This document shows, in pieces, positions 48,254 through 57,736 of a DNA stretch of 64,000 nt. Below the pieces are notes generated by a model. It made no database searches, had not been told where the DNA came from, and was given only the letters and a program-made list of their open reading frames with translations. A program made the translations under genes and the position numbers. The stretch's first letter is position 1. Each line of letters starts with the position of its first letter. Origin of the DNA: an uncultured Bacteroidales bacterium (GTDB taxonomy: Bacteria > Bacteroidota > Bacteroidia > Bacteroidales > UBA932); the NCBI GenBank assembly GCA_944323245.1, contig CALURT010000010.1, positions 1 to 64,000 of the forward strand, written 5' to 3'.

Positions 48254-49987
48254 TCACAAATTCAAGCGAATTCCCGCCGTAAAATAAATTCCGCTCTCCG
48301 CATAAAGGGGTGTCCGCTGGATGGTCATGTTCAGAAGATTCCCACCCTTGCACCACAGCGAGAACTTCCGGGTCAGTGCAAATTCCGCATACAGGCCGAG
48401 ATCCGCATACCATGGTATGACATAGCCGGCCGCGGTTCCCGTCCTGCGGGACGACGAGTACTCGCAGCCGACGCCTGCCCGGATCCTTCCGTTCCAGTTG
48501 TACATTATCTCCGCATATCCCGTAAAAGGAGCGGGAGCAAAGTAATCATAGCGGGAAGCCACATCCGTGGCGTTGTATGTAAAATATCCTCCGGCCTCGA
48601 CATCCTGTGAAGTCCATGCCCAGTCGAGTCCGGCAAAAAAGCTTCTGTAAGGGGCATAGTCCATTCCTGAGCGGTAAAGAGGACCGTTTCCGGCACCATC
48701 CACAGTATAAATCATATATAACGGAGAATTGGCATAATCCCTGAATCCTGTCCTGACATCATATCTGAAACGGGAAGCGATGTTCCCGCTGAATCCGAGC
48801 ACGGCCGAAACCCGTTCCTCGGTATTGTCCAGCAGGGCATAGCCGGCAGGATTATAGAACGGTGTCAGGTGATGGTCGGACGCAAGGAGGGACGAATAGG
48901 AATTGATGTCCGGACCGCCGCCTATTTCAAGATATACGTCCAAATATTTTCTGATGATGTCGAATGAAAACCTGATGTCAGGATAAATGACCTGGCCCTT
49001 GTGGGTGTTCATCTTCTCCGGGAATGCAGGGTCGTTGTCCCGTATTAGGACGGCTATTTCAACCCCGGCGTCCACATGCCATCTGCCGTTGTTGAAAACG
49101 TATCCCGGCGTACATGTGGCATTCGCTGCGAACGAGCCGAAAATTCCAGAATAGGAGGCCATGTCGAAACCGAGATCCACATAAACGGAATGTCCCGAAC
49201 GAAACATCTTCCCGAAAGATGCGCCGAGATCGAAATCATGCTCCCCTAAGAATCTGCCGGCAGGATTGTCCGACAAGAACTTGTCCTCCGCATAGCGGTA
49301 GACCGCATCCGCCCTGTAGACGAACTTGCCTTCCGAATTGTCCTTGGAAGACACTCCGAACCTTATATCGACTGCATCGTATCCGCGTGAGACAAGGGTA
49401 TCCTTTACGGCCACCCCATAATAACCTGCATCGAAATACAGTCCGCCGTTTTCCCAGTCATAATTGCCTGATATTCCGGCTTTGGAAAGCATGTCGTAGC
49501 CTGAATATCTCCGGTTGCTCCTGCCCGGGGAAAGCGTTTTGTCCGGATTTTCCCGCATCTCAAGGGACATATAGTTCCCGATATACGACCTGTGGAACCC
49601 GTATACCGACATGCGGAATTTCCTGCCATCGACAGGAGTCCAGACCAAGTCGAGTTCGGGATGAAGCGAAAAGCCTGCACCTGCCTTCAGATAGAGTCTG
49701 CGGCTCCCGGAAGCATCCGGAGCAAGGTCGACATTGAGTACTGACGGACTGAATTCGTAGGAACTTCTGAAAGGATTTTCAAATACCGAATAGTCGAATT
49801 CGAGATTGAACTTGTCCACGCTGTCCGGCAATGCCATTTCCATCACCGGCTTGTGGACTTCCATCAGTTGTCCCTGATACTGTCTTGAAACTTCCACCGT
49901 AGGATTGAGGTCCTGTGCGGAAATACCTGCTCCGCAGCAAATCAATGCCAATCCTGTTGCTATTATCCTGTTTTTCATCGTATTCAT
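48254..49987 (-). CDS. Outer-membrane beta-barrel protein (TonB-receptor-barrel-like)
   Basis: The 577-residue precursor has a signal peptide ending ISA before QDLNP. The rest alternates aromatic and polar residues in about 20 or more predicted strands with short turns, and ends in a C-terminal strand GIYFTAGIRLNL, as in outer-membrane barrels. It resembles the barrel of TonB-dependent receptors but lacks a plug domain and TonB box. It lies three bases after the large TPR gene, so the two probably work together. The start may be the Met three codons downstream. The cargo is unknown. Confidence 0.75.
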   Translation of the reverse strand: MNTMKNRIIATGLALICCGAGISAQDLNPTVEVSRQYQGQLMEVHKPVMEMALPDSVDKFNLEFDYSVFENPFRSSYEFSPSVLNVDLAPDASGSRRLYLKAGAGFSLHPELDLVWTPVDGRKFRMSVYGFHRSYIGNYMSLEMRENPDKTLSPGRSNRRYSGYDMLSKAGISGNYDWENGGLYFDAGYYGVAVKDTLVSRGYDAVDIRFGVSSKDNSEGKFVYRADAVYRYAEDKFLSDNPAGRFLGEHDFDLGASFGKMFRSGHSVYVDLGFDMASYSGIFGSFAANATCTPGYVFNNGRWHVDAGVEIAVLIRDNDPAFPEKMNTHKGQVIYPDIRFSFDIIRKYLDVYLEIGGGPDINSYSSLLASDHHLTPFYNPAGYALLDNTEERVSAVLGFSGNIASRFRYDVRTGFRDYANSPLYMIYTVDGAGNGPLYRSGMDYAPYRSFFAGLDWAWTSQDVEAGGYFTYNATDVASRYDYFAPAPFTGYAEIMYNWNGRIRAGVGCEYSSSRRTGTAAGYVIPWYADLGLYAEFALTRKFSLWCKGGNLLNMTIQRTPLYAESGIYFTAGIRLNL

Positions 49988-49990
49988 GGT

Positions 49991-52900
49991 TTATAGTCCT
50001 GTACCGGCGGTTCCTGCCGCTCCTGAAGCCTTCAATTCGGCGAGCTTCCCGAGACGCATGGCCGCTCCTTCCGTCACATCGTCACTTCCTCCCGTCTGAG
50101 GGGAATACCCTTGGGCCACGCTTTCAAAGGTGGCTTCAGCCTGCTCCAAGTCTCCCTTTTCCACGAAAGTGTCACCGAGAATAAGGAAGGCCTTTGCAAG
50201 CCAGTATGCGTATTCTGTACCCGAATCCGAGAATGTATATACCTTGTTTTCAACTGCTTCGAAATCGCCCCTGTCGTAGGCGTCCTGAATCACGAGGTAT
50301 GCGGCTTCGGCGCCTTCCTCAGTCTCGGGATGTGCTGCGAGTCCGGACAGAAGGCCGTAGGCTTCCTCCCTCCGCGATGTTGCAAGGTATGACTTCGCCA
50401 TCACATAGTCGGCCTCTCTCCCGAGATCGTCATCGCATCTCTCATCGGATTTCAAGAGGGCGGCATACCTGACGGCCGCCTCGTAATCCTTCGCCCTGTA
50501 AGCGGACCGCATCATCCCTACCGATGCCGTAAACCTGTTGTTTTCCAAAGCGGCCGTCTCATACAGGGAAGAATAGGCATCAAGGGCGTCTGTGTATTTC
50601 TGAAGAGAATACGACAATACAGCGTAATTGAGAGTCGCCGCCTCCACGTACGAACCGGTTCCCGACTCCATTACTTTCAGATAATGGTCGCATGCTGTCT
50701 CCAATTGTCCGAGATTCCTGTACGACTCTGCCATGTAGAATTCCGCCGCAGGCAGCATTTTCCCTTCCGGATATCTGCTTATGTAGGATTCTATCGAAGT
50801 TATGGCCTTCGGATAGTTCTCCGACAGATAATTCTGCTCGGCGGCATTGAATATCATCATCTCCTTTTCATCCTCGCTCTTCAGGGATGATTTTCCTATA
50901 CTTTCAATGTATGCAAGATATTCTTCAGGAGTGTTTTCCGCCTTGTATATCGATTCTATGGCAAGAAGGGCAGATTCGGCATATTCGCCTGCAGGCATGT
51001 CCTCCACCACTTTCCTGTAGCATTGGAGGGCTTTGGCGTTGTCGCTCCTGTTCCTGTAGATCATTCCGAGTTCTATATATGACCTCGCCATGAAAGTGCT
51101 GTCCTTGGCGCCGGCGGCAAGAATGTCGAAACATCCGACTGCAGACTCATCATCCCCTGCCTTGACGTATGAACGCCCGAGTTCGAACATGGTCTCGTCA
51201 TACAGGGCTGCATCGGGAGAGGTTTCCTTCACTGCAGACAAGACCCGGATTTTCTTCGCATTGTCCCCTGCGAGACCGTATGAAATACCCGCCTGATAGC
51301 AGGCATACAGGTCATCCGGATCGGGATAGCCGTTCATGACGGATTCGTATGCTCCGACAGCATCCGCATATTTTTCAAGCATGAACATGCAGTCCCCGTA
51401 TCTCAGGAAAGCCTCCTTGCGGTACCTCGGGGTCTTGGACGACAGATACTCGGAAAACCATTTCGCCGCCGTGGCATAATCCTCTTCCTTGAAATTGCAG
51501 TATGCGATGTTATACAGGATAAGTGACGACTCCTCCATACCGTAAAGGGCGGCCGTATTGTACAGTTCCGTAAATACGGATTCCGATTCGGCGAACATGT
51601 TGCTGCGGTAATATGCTTCCGCAAGCCAGTAGCGTGCCATCTGATTGAAAACCGTCCTCCTGTCGGAATAATAGGCGGCAGCCTTCAGGTACGGGACAGC
51701 GCCGCGGTAAGAACCGTTGCCGATAAGTTCGTGCGCACGAAGATAGTTGGCCTTCATGTAGTTGTCCCTCATGTCATCATCGAGTTCATCTATATTGTCA
51801 TAGGCCTCCACCGCCCCTTCGTAATCCCTGTTGTAAAGGGCTGCCAATGCTATGTAGCTGTATATCCTGTCGCCCTTGCTCCTGTCAGAATAAATCCGCA
51901 GATATTCATGGAACACGGACGAATCGTTGTTCAGGTCGAAAGCAAGTTTCGCATAGTTGAAGTATGCGTCTTCCTTGATTTTCGGATCAAAATCCGACAT
52001 AGACGCATCCTTGAATGCTGCCATCGCAGCGACCTTGTTCCTTGTCTTTATATAACTGTATCCCATGTTGTAGTTGGCGATCTGTCCGAGGGAATCACTT
52101 CTGTCCCTCATCATGGAATAATTGTCTATCGCCCCCTGATAATCCCTCACGGCGAAAAGGACCGAGCCTGCATAGAAGAAATCGGAATACGATTTCGGAG
52201 AGAGCGACCTGTTGCTTTCGTCGAGATATTTCTTGGCGGCTGCGGCGTCTCCGAGCACGAGATTGGCCTCTGAAATCAGGCGCGCCGTACGCGCCTTCTT
52301 GTCGTCGGATACCTTTTCAAGTATGGCCGGTCCGTCGAGCTTCACCCTTTCGTATTCCTCGAGCATGAATCTCGATTCCAGAATGTAAAAGTCAGCTATT
52401 CCGTAGAATCTGTGGTCTTCCGAAGCCTTTTCAAGCCATTCCACCGCCTCTTTGAAGTTCCTCTGTTCGTAGCAGATATAGCCTATCGCATACCTTGCCG
52501 GAGCGGTATAGTCCGAATAGGTGCGGAGTTCGAGATCCTTGAAGCGCTGCAGCGCCCTGTCAAGATTCCTCAACTCGAAATCGCAATAAGCCCTCTTGAA
52601 CAGGAATTCGGGAACCTGTTTCCTGAATACATGATGTCTCGACAATGTCTCGAACAGAGCCGAGGCCCCTTCGAAATCCTTTTCGTCGAAAAGGGCAAGG
52701 GCGTATGCAAGGTTTATCTGAGGTATGAAACCCGAAACCGGATACGATTCCTTGAATCGGCTTACCATGTTTTCATAGCCCGGCAGGCGCAGATGAATGG
52801 CGCACAGCACCCTGTACGCTTCAGCGTCATCGATTCCGTAATCGTCCGACAACGTTGAAAAACGGTCCATTGCCTCACCGTACATTTCTCCCTCATAAAG

Positions 52901-53032
52901 AGCCTTGGCCTCCTCGAAATCCTTGCGCAGCGGCCCGTCCGCCACGGAGCCGCGCGCAGAAGACGGCGTCGGCATCAGTACAACAGCTGCTGCACACAAC
53001 AGAAGCGCAATCGCATACTCCAGCTTCCTCAT
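49991..53032 (-). CDS. Large periplasmic TPR-repeat protein
   Basis: The 1013-residue product begins with a signal peptide (MRKLEYAIALLLCAAAVVLM, then PTPSSARG). It consists almost wholly of tetratricopeptide-type helix pairs from about residue 40 to the end; repeated outlines such as ARYAIGYICYEQ, LYNIAYCNFKEEDYATAAKWFSEYL and ARYWLAEAYYRSNMFAES are visible. TPR arrays bind protein partners. It is coded just upstream of an outer-membrane barrel with a 3-base gap, which suggests a periplasmic partner of that barrel. No enzymatic motif is seen. Confidence 0.85.
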   Translation of the reverse strand: MRKLEYAIALLLCAAAVVLMPTPSSARGSVADGPLRKDFEEAKALYEGEMYGEAMDRFSTLSDDYGIDDAEAYRVLCAIHLRLPGYENMVSRFKESYPVSGFIPQINLAYALALFDEKDFEGASALFETLSRHHVFRKQVPEFLFKRAYCDFELRNLDRALQRFKDLELRTYSDYTAPARYAIGYICYEQRNFKEAVEWLEKASEDHRFYGIADFYILESRFMLEEYERVKLDGPAILEKVSDDKKARTARLISEANLVLGDAAAAKKYLDESNRSLSPKSYSDFFYAGSVLFAVRDYQGAIDNYSMMRDRSDSLGQIANYNMGYSYIKTRNKVAAMAAFKDASMSDFDPKIKEDAYFNYAKLAFDLNNDSSVFHEYLRIYSDRSKGDRIYSYIALAALYNRDYEGAVEAYDNIDELDDDMRDNYMKANYLRAHELIGNGSYRGAVPYLKAAAYYSDRRTVFNQMARYWLAEAYYRSNMFAESESVFTELYNTAALYGMEESSLILYNIAYCNFKEEDYATAAKWFSEYLSSKTPRYRKEAFLRYGDCMFMLEKYADAVGAYESVMNGYPDPDDLYACYQAGISYGLAGDNAKKIRVLSAVKETSPDAALYDETMFELGRSYVKAGDDESAVGCFDILAAGAKDSTFMARSYIELGMIYRNRSDNAKALQCYRKVVEDMPAGEYAESALLAIESIYKAENTPEEYLAYIESIGKSSLKSEDEKEMMIFNAAEQNYLSENYPKAITSIESYISRYPEGKMLPAAEFYMAESYRNLGQLETACDHYLKVMESGTGSYVEAATLNYAVLSYSLQKYTDALDAYSSLYETAALENNRFTASVGMMRSAYRAKDYEAAVRYAALLKSDERCDDDLGREADYVMAKSYLATSRREEAYGLLSGLAAHPETEEGAEAAYLVIQDAYDRGDFEAVENKVYTFSDSGTEYAYWLAKAFLILGDTFVEKGDLEQAEATFESVAQGYSPQTGGSDDVTEGAAMRLGKLAELKASGAAGTAGTGL

Positions 53033-53048
53033 AATAATATTAACGTCA

Positions 53049-53092
53049 GTTCGACGAATTTATGTTGCTCAGGATTAAGGAATTCGTCGAAC
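53049..53092. repeat. 12-bp inverted repeat upstream of the TPR gene
   Basis: GTTCGACGAATT (53049-53060) is exactly complementary to 53081-53092, with a 20-base centre. The left arm overlaps a minus-strand TAAATTCG (53062-53055), a possible -7 box 23 bases before the TPR gene ATG, so the repeat could be an operator. Confidence 0.5.
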
Positions 53093-53138
53093 CGTCGTTA
53101 AGGATTCCTCCGAAATCCACATTTTTTCTTAATCCCCA

Positions 53139-53223
53139 GTCGCTATAGCGACAGCCCCTTTTCAAGGGGCGCCACCCTCCGCCACCTCCCTCGCCGGGAG
53201 GTCCGTCGCAGAACTCGTTCTGC
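53139..53223. repeat. Cluster of four perfect hairpins
   Basis: Four self-complementary units lie in 85 bases: GTCGCTATAGCGAC (53139-53152); GCCCCTT/AAGGGGC (53154-53170); ACCTCCC/GGGAGGT (53184-53202); and GCAGAAC/GTTCTGC (53208-53223). It sits between the divergent TPR and ftsE genes. The order looks like a structured repeat element. No coding frame is seen. Confidence 0.7.
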
Positions 53224-53267
53224 TCCTTAATAATTTATACAAAATTACAAAATTAGACTTTTTTTGC

Positions 53268-53275
53268 TATTTTTG
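53268..53275 (+). promoter_or_regulatory. -7 box immediately before ftsE
   Basis: TATTTTTG is an exact TAnnTTTG match and ends only five bases before the ftsE ATG at 53281. If used, the transcript would begin at or next to the start codon. Confidence 0.5.
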
Positions 53276-53280
53276 TATCC

Positions 53281-53964
53281 ATGGAAGAAAAGAAAGCGTT
53301 GATAAGTTTCTGCAAGGCAGATATTGCCGGAGGGGACAATGTCGTGATTTACGACCTCGACATGGAAGTCTACCCCGGCGATTTCGTATATATTGTCGGC
53401 AAGGTAGGCTCCGGCAAGACCTCAATCATACGGACGATAATAGCCGAAAACAGGTTGGCGGGAGGAAAGGGAGAAGTCTGCGGATACGACCTTACGGCTA
53501 TCAGAGACAGGGACATCCCCTTCCTTAGACGTAAAATGGGAGTGGTGTTCCAGGATTTCCAGCTCCTGATGGACCGAAGCGTGGAGGACAATCTTTCATT
53601 CGTGCTGCAGGCCACCGGATGGAAAAACGACAAGGCTATCTCCGGACGTATCGGCCAGGTGCTGGATGCCGTAGGACTCACGAACAAGGCACACAAGATG
53701 CCCCACCAGCTTTCCGGCGGAGAGCAGCAGCGTGTGGCAATAGCCCGCGCCCTGCTGAACGAGCCGGAAGTCATCATTGCTGACGAACCTACCGGCAATC
53801 TCGACAGCGAGACGGCCGACGGCATCATGATGCTGCTGACGAAAATAAACAGGGAAAGAGGCACTGCGGTAGTCATGGTCACGCACAACAGGGCCTTGTT
53901 CGAAAAATACAAAGGCCGCGTTTTCGAATGCGGCAAGGAAACCTGTCGGGAAAGCCATGAATAA
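53281..53964 (+). CDS. ftsE: Cell-division ATP-binding protein FtsE
   Basis: FtsE is the ABC ATPase that with FtsX activates septal peptidoglycan hydrolysis. Walker A is GKVGSGKT (40-47), the signature is LSGGEQQ (144-150) and Walker B with D-loop is [11 protein letters not shown] (165-175). At 227 residues it has normal length. No ftsX lies nearby. The start at 53281 keeps the N-terminal strand that precedes Walker A. A LolD-type lipoprotein exporter ATPase is an alternative. It overlaps nth by eight bases. Confidence 0.85.
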   Translation: MEEKKALISFCKADIAGGDNVVIYDLDMEVYPGDFVYIVGKVGSGKTSIIRTIIAENRLAGGKGEVCGYDLTAIRDRDIPFLRRKMGVVFQDFQLLMDRSVEDNLSFVLQATGWKNDKAISGRIGQVLDAVGLTNKAHKMPHQLSGGEQQRVAIARALLNEPEVIIADEPTGNLDSETADGIMMLLTKINRERGTAVVMVTHNRALFEKYKGRVFECGKETCRESHE

Positions 53965-54607
53965 TCCTCAAAGGAAAGAACTGTACGGAAACGTCCTCGG
54001 ATGGTTCCGCGAAAACATGCCCGCAGCGGAAAGCGAACTGCATTTCGACAATCCCTTCCAACTGCTCGTGGCAGTCATTTTGTCGGCCCAGTGCACCGAC
54101 AAGCGGGTAAACATGCACACACCTGAAATCTTCAGGAAATACCCCACCCCGGAAATCCTTGCCAACGCATCTTTTGCAGACGTGTTCAACGACATAAAAT
54201 CCATCACTTTTCCGAACAACAAGGCCGGATACCTCATAGACATGGCCCGGAAATTGACAAGCGACTACGGCGGCAAGGTGCCTGAAGAACCGGACGAACT
54301 CGTGAAACTCCCCGGAGTAGGCAGGAAAACGGCGAATGTGGTAGCTTCTATCTTTTTCGACAAACCGGTCATAGCCGTTGACACCCATGTGTTCAGAGTG
54401 GCCCGCAGGATCGGACTGTCCGACGGCGGTACTGTGGAAAAGGTGGAAAAAGACCTTACTGAAGCCATTCCCGAAGAACTGCGAGGCAGGGCCCACCACT
54501 GGCTGATACTTCACGGCAGATACGTATGCAAGGCCCGGAAACCCGAATGCGATGCGTGCGGGATACGCCCTTGGTGCAGATATTACGCAAACAGAGACGA
54601 ATTATGA
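53957..54607 (+). CDS. nth: Endonuclease III
   Basis: This DNA glycosylase/AP lyase removes oxidised pyrimidines. The helix-hairpin-helix LPGVGRKTA carries the catalytic Lys124, the catalytic Asp142 is in AVDTHVFR, and the C-terminal [4Fe-4S] ligands are Cys191-x6-Cys198-x2-Cys201-x5-Cys207. The product is 216 residues. It is translationally coupled to ftsE (8-base overlap) and to the antiporter gene (ATGA overlap). Confidence 0.96.
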   Translation: MNNPQRKELYGNVLGWFRENMPAAESELHFDNPFQLLVAVILSAQCTDKRVNMHTPEIFRKYPTPEILANASFADVFNDIKSITFPNNKAGYLIDMARKLTSDYGGKVPEEPDELVKLPGVGRKTANVVASIFFDKPVIAVDTHVFRVARRIGLSDGGTVEKVEKDLTEAIPEELRGRAHHWLILHGRYVCKARKPECDACGIRPWCRYYANRDEL

Positions 54608-56082
54608 TCATAACTTCCGAAAACATACTCCTGTTGGTCTCGGTACTGATCTTCACGAGTATCCTCATAAGCAGGGCCGGATTCCGCTTCGGTCTGCCTG
54701 CATTGCTCCTTTTCCTTATGGCCGGAATGCTTTTCGGCGTCGACGGCCTCGGGCTTCAGTTCAACGACATGAAATTGGCCCAGTTCATAGGTACGGTAGC
54801 CCTCAGCATCATTCTGTTTACCGGCGGTTTTGAAACCAAAATCAAGGAAATAAAGCCTGTGCTTGCTCCAGGACTCATGCTGTCCACTCTCGGAGTGGTA
54901 TTGACGACTGTCATCACGGGACTCTTCATATTCCTGCTGTCGAAATGGGAACAATGCCCGATAGAACTGCCGTTCTTCGTATGCCTGCTCCTCGCCGCCA
55001 CAATGTCGTCCACAGACTCGGCATCCGTATTCAACATATTGAGGAACAGTAAGATGAAACTGAAGAACAATCTTCAGCCAATGCTTGAGTTGGAAAGCGG
55101 AAGCAACGACCCCATGGCCTACATCCTCACTATAGTCCTTATACAGATAGCCACCACCCTTTCGGGCGGAAATGCGGCGGACATAAGCAGCTGGCAGATT
55201 GTAAAGGACGCAGCCGTCACCCTTGTCCTCCAGTTCGGAGTGGGTGGCATTATCGGAGTGGCAATGGGCTATTTCTCGGTATGGTGCATGAACAGGGTAA
55301 GGCTCACGAACACTCCCCTATACGCAATCATGCTGCTCAGCATCGGTTTTTTCACGTTTTCGGTTACCGGGAACCTGCAGGGCAACGGCTACCTTGCCGT
55401 ATATATTGCCGGCATCATCATAGGCAACCACAGGATACCGAACAAAAAGGACATACTCTCGTTCCTCGACGGCATGACATGGCTGATGCAGATCATCATG
55501 TTCCTCGCCCTCGGCCTGCTCGTCAATCCGCATGAAATGCTGCAGATGGCTCCTGTTGCCCTGCTGATAGGAATTTTCATGATTCTCGTGGCGAGGCCGC
55601 TCAGCGTCCACATTTCCCTGCTGCCGTTCAGAAAGATACCGTTCGCCGACAAGACATTCGTATCATGGGTGGGACTCCGCGGTGCAGTGCCCATCATTTT
55701 CGCCACCTACCCTGTAGTAGCGGGTGTTGACGGGGCCAACGTAATCTTCAACATTGTCTTCTTCATCACACTGCTCTCCCTTGTGATACAGGGAAGTTCG
55801 ATAACATTCGTGGCGAAACTCCTGAAACTGAACGACGATACTCCGGAAGAGAAGAGCGAATTCGGGGTCGAAATACCGGAAGAAGCAGGAAAACTCGTGG
55901 AAATCACCCTGACCGAGGACTCTCTCCTCCATGGGAACACGTTGAAGGAACTGAAACTGCCTGAAGGGATACTCGTGATGATGATCAAGCGCGACAACCG
56001 TTTCATAGTCCCGAACGGCTCTCTCGAACTTCGTGCAGGAGACAGGCTGCTCATAATTTCCGACAGGACAGATGATGACTGA
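54604..56082 (+). CDS. Cation/proton antiporter of the CPA1 family (NhaP2/CvrA-like)
   Basis: The 492-residue inner-membrane protein has about 12 helices (to about 395) with the conserved GSNDPMAYILT region of CPA1 exchangers and WVGLRGAVPIIFATYPV. A cytoplasmic TrkA-C domain follows (about 410-490) and ends GDRLLIISDRTDDD. K+/H+ exchange is known for NhaP2 relatives, but the ion cannot be read here. The start is the ATG that overlaps the nth stop; a longer open frame inside nth is rejected. Confidence 0.9.
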   Translation: MIITSENILLLVSVLIFTSILISRAGFRFGLPALLLFLMAGMLFGVDGLGLQFNDMKLAQFIGTVALSIILFTGGFETKIKEIKPVLAPGLMLSTLGVVLTTVITGLFIFLLSKWEQCPIELPFFVCLLLAATMSSTDSASVFNILRNSKMKLKNNLQPMLELESGSNDPMAYILTIVLIQIATTLSGGNAADISSWQIVKDAAVTLVLQFGVGGIIGVAMGYFSVWCMNRVRLTNTPLYAIMLLSIGFFTFSVTGNLQGNGYLAVYIAGIIIGNHRIPNKKDILSFLDGMTWLMQIIMFLALGLLVNPHEMLQMAPVALLIGIFMILVARPLSVHISLLPFRKIPFADKTFVSWVGLRGAVPIIFATYPVVAGVDGANVIFNIVFFITLLSLVIQGSSITFVAKLLKLNDDTPEEKSEFGVEIPEEAGKLVEITLTEDSLLHGNTLKELKLPEGILVMMIKRDNRFIVPNGSLELRAGDRLLIISDRTDDD

Positions 56083-57736
56083 AATCCACCCGGCCGAGGG
56101 GTTCGAAGAAAAAATCAGGTACGACTTCCGCAATCCGTTCCGATACACTCCGTCCGAGTCTGTCATCGCCGCAGCACGCAAGGTAATCTCACACATAGAC
56201 TCCGATCCAGCCCTGAAAACGGCTTTCGGACAAGGCAAGATGCTTGGCGTACTGACGGTCGAAGACGATGAAGGACGGAAAGGATTCCTTGCAGCGTATT
56301 CCGGAAGGGCCGACGGAGTGTCATGCAACGGATATTTCGTCCCTCCGGTTTACGACACTGAAAATCCGGACGGATATTTCAAGGCAAGGGAAGCTGAAAT
56401 CTCGGCGATAAACGAAAGGATACGTGACATCGAAAACTCCGCAGAATACGTTTCCGCCTCGGAAAACCTCCATGAGACGATCATGAGATACCGAAAGGAA
56501 GCCGAGGATTTCGCCGTGATGTGTTCCACGAAAAAAGCCGAAAGGAAACTGCGCAGGGAGGCCGGAATTTCTCCCCGGGAAAAAGAAGCCATGGACAGGG
56601 AAAGCATGTTCCTGAAGGCGGAGATGAAAAGAAGAAAAGCGGCTGCAGCCGCAAGGGAAGCTGAAGCCACGGCTATTCTGACTCCCTTCCTCGAAGAAAT
56701 CCGTTCGCTGAAAAATCTGCGACAGTCCATGTCGGAAAAGCTGCAGGACTGGCTTTTTTCACAATATACCGTCTCTAATGCGCTCGGAGAACGGCGTACC
56801 ATAAAGGACATTTTCAAGGCCAAGGGACTGGTCCCTCCGGGAGGCACAGGAGAATGTGCCGCTCCGAAACTCCTCCAATTCGCATACTTGCACGGACTGA
56901 AACCGCTGTCAATGGGGGAATTCTGGTACGGCCGGTCCCCTGCTGAAGAAATACGTACCTCCGGCAGGTTCTATCCGTCATGCAGCCGCAAATGCGGACC
57001 GCTGCTTGAATTCATGATGCAGGGACTGGAAATTTCAGACACCGGCGGAGTCTATGGGAAAATCAGGCTGATATTCAAGGGGCAGGAACTCTGCGCTGTT
57101 TACAAGCCTGCCGGAATCCCGAGTGTCCCGGGAAAGGACGGAAGAAAGTCCCTTACCGAATATCTTTCCGACGGAGAATGCGAAGGCTGCGCCAAAGGCA
57201 GTTACTATCCTGTCCACAGATTGGATATGGATACGAAAGGCATAATGCTTTTCGCCACGACACCCGGAATGCAGAAAGCCATGCAGGAGATGTTCGCCTC
57301 CCGATCCGTAAAAAAGACATACATTGCCGTACTCGGCGGCCGTACATCAGCCGTCAGTCACAAAAAGGGAGAGAAAGGACTCATTTCAATTCCCCTTGCA
57401 CCCGACCATGATGACAGGCCGAGGCAGAAAGCGGACTTCGACAAGGGCAAGTCGGCTGAAACCCTGTATGAAATCATGGACACGGACGAAAACGGCGGAA
57501 TGCTCGTGAAATTCTCTCCTCTCACTGGGAGGACACATCAGTTACGGGTTCACTCCGCACACCCGAAAGGCCTCGGGACGCCGATATCGGGAGACCTGCT
57601 GTATGGAGGGGAAGAAAATCCAGATGGTCTGCAGCTGACAGCTACCGGGCTTGAATTCACCCACCCGTTTACGGGCGAGCACATGCATTTCACCATAGAG
57701 GCGGTCAGCACCGGAGAAAGCCTGTCAGACCAATGA
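56072..57736 (+). CDS. RluA-family pseudouridine synthase with long N-terminal extension
   Basis: This enzyme isomerises uridine to pseudouridine in rRNA or tRNA. The C-terminal catalytic domain (about 345-545) has HRLDMDTKG, with Asp385 as nucleophile, and GRTHQLRVHSAHP. The N-terminal part of about 340 residues is unusual for RluA. It includes a charged, probably coiled-coil segment (about 110-220) and a Cys/His-bearing region near 285-320. Similar long forms are known in Bacteroidota. It overlaps the antiporter gene by 11 bases and, on the opposite strand, the ACT gene by 12. Confidence 0.88.
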   Translation: MMTEIHPAEGFEEKIRYDFRNPFRYTPSESVIAAARKVISHIDSDPALKTAFGQGKMLGVLTVEDDEGRKGFLAAYSGRADGVSCNGYFVPPVYDTENPDGYFKAREAEISAINERIRDIENSAEYVSASENLHETIMRYRKEAEDFAVMCSTKKAERKLRREAGISPREKEAMDRESMFLKAEMKRRKAAAAAREAEATAILTPFLEEIRSLKNLRQSMSEKLQDWLFSQYTVSNALGERRTIKDIFKAKGLVPPGGTGECAAPKLLQFAYLHGLKPLSMGEFWYGRSPAEEIRTSGRFYPSCSRKCGPLLEFMMQGLEISDTGGVYGKIRLIFKGQELCAVYKPAGIPSVPGKDGRKSLTEYLSDGECEGCAKGSYYPVHRLDMDTKGIMLFATTPGMQKAMQEMFASRSVKKTYIAVLGGRTSAVSHKKGEKGLISIPLAPDHDDRPRQKADFDKGKSAETLYEIMDTDENGGMLVKFSPLTGRTHQLRVHSAHPKGLGTPISGDLLYGGEENPDGLQLTATGLEFTHPFTGEHMHFTIEAVSTGESLSDQ

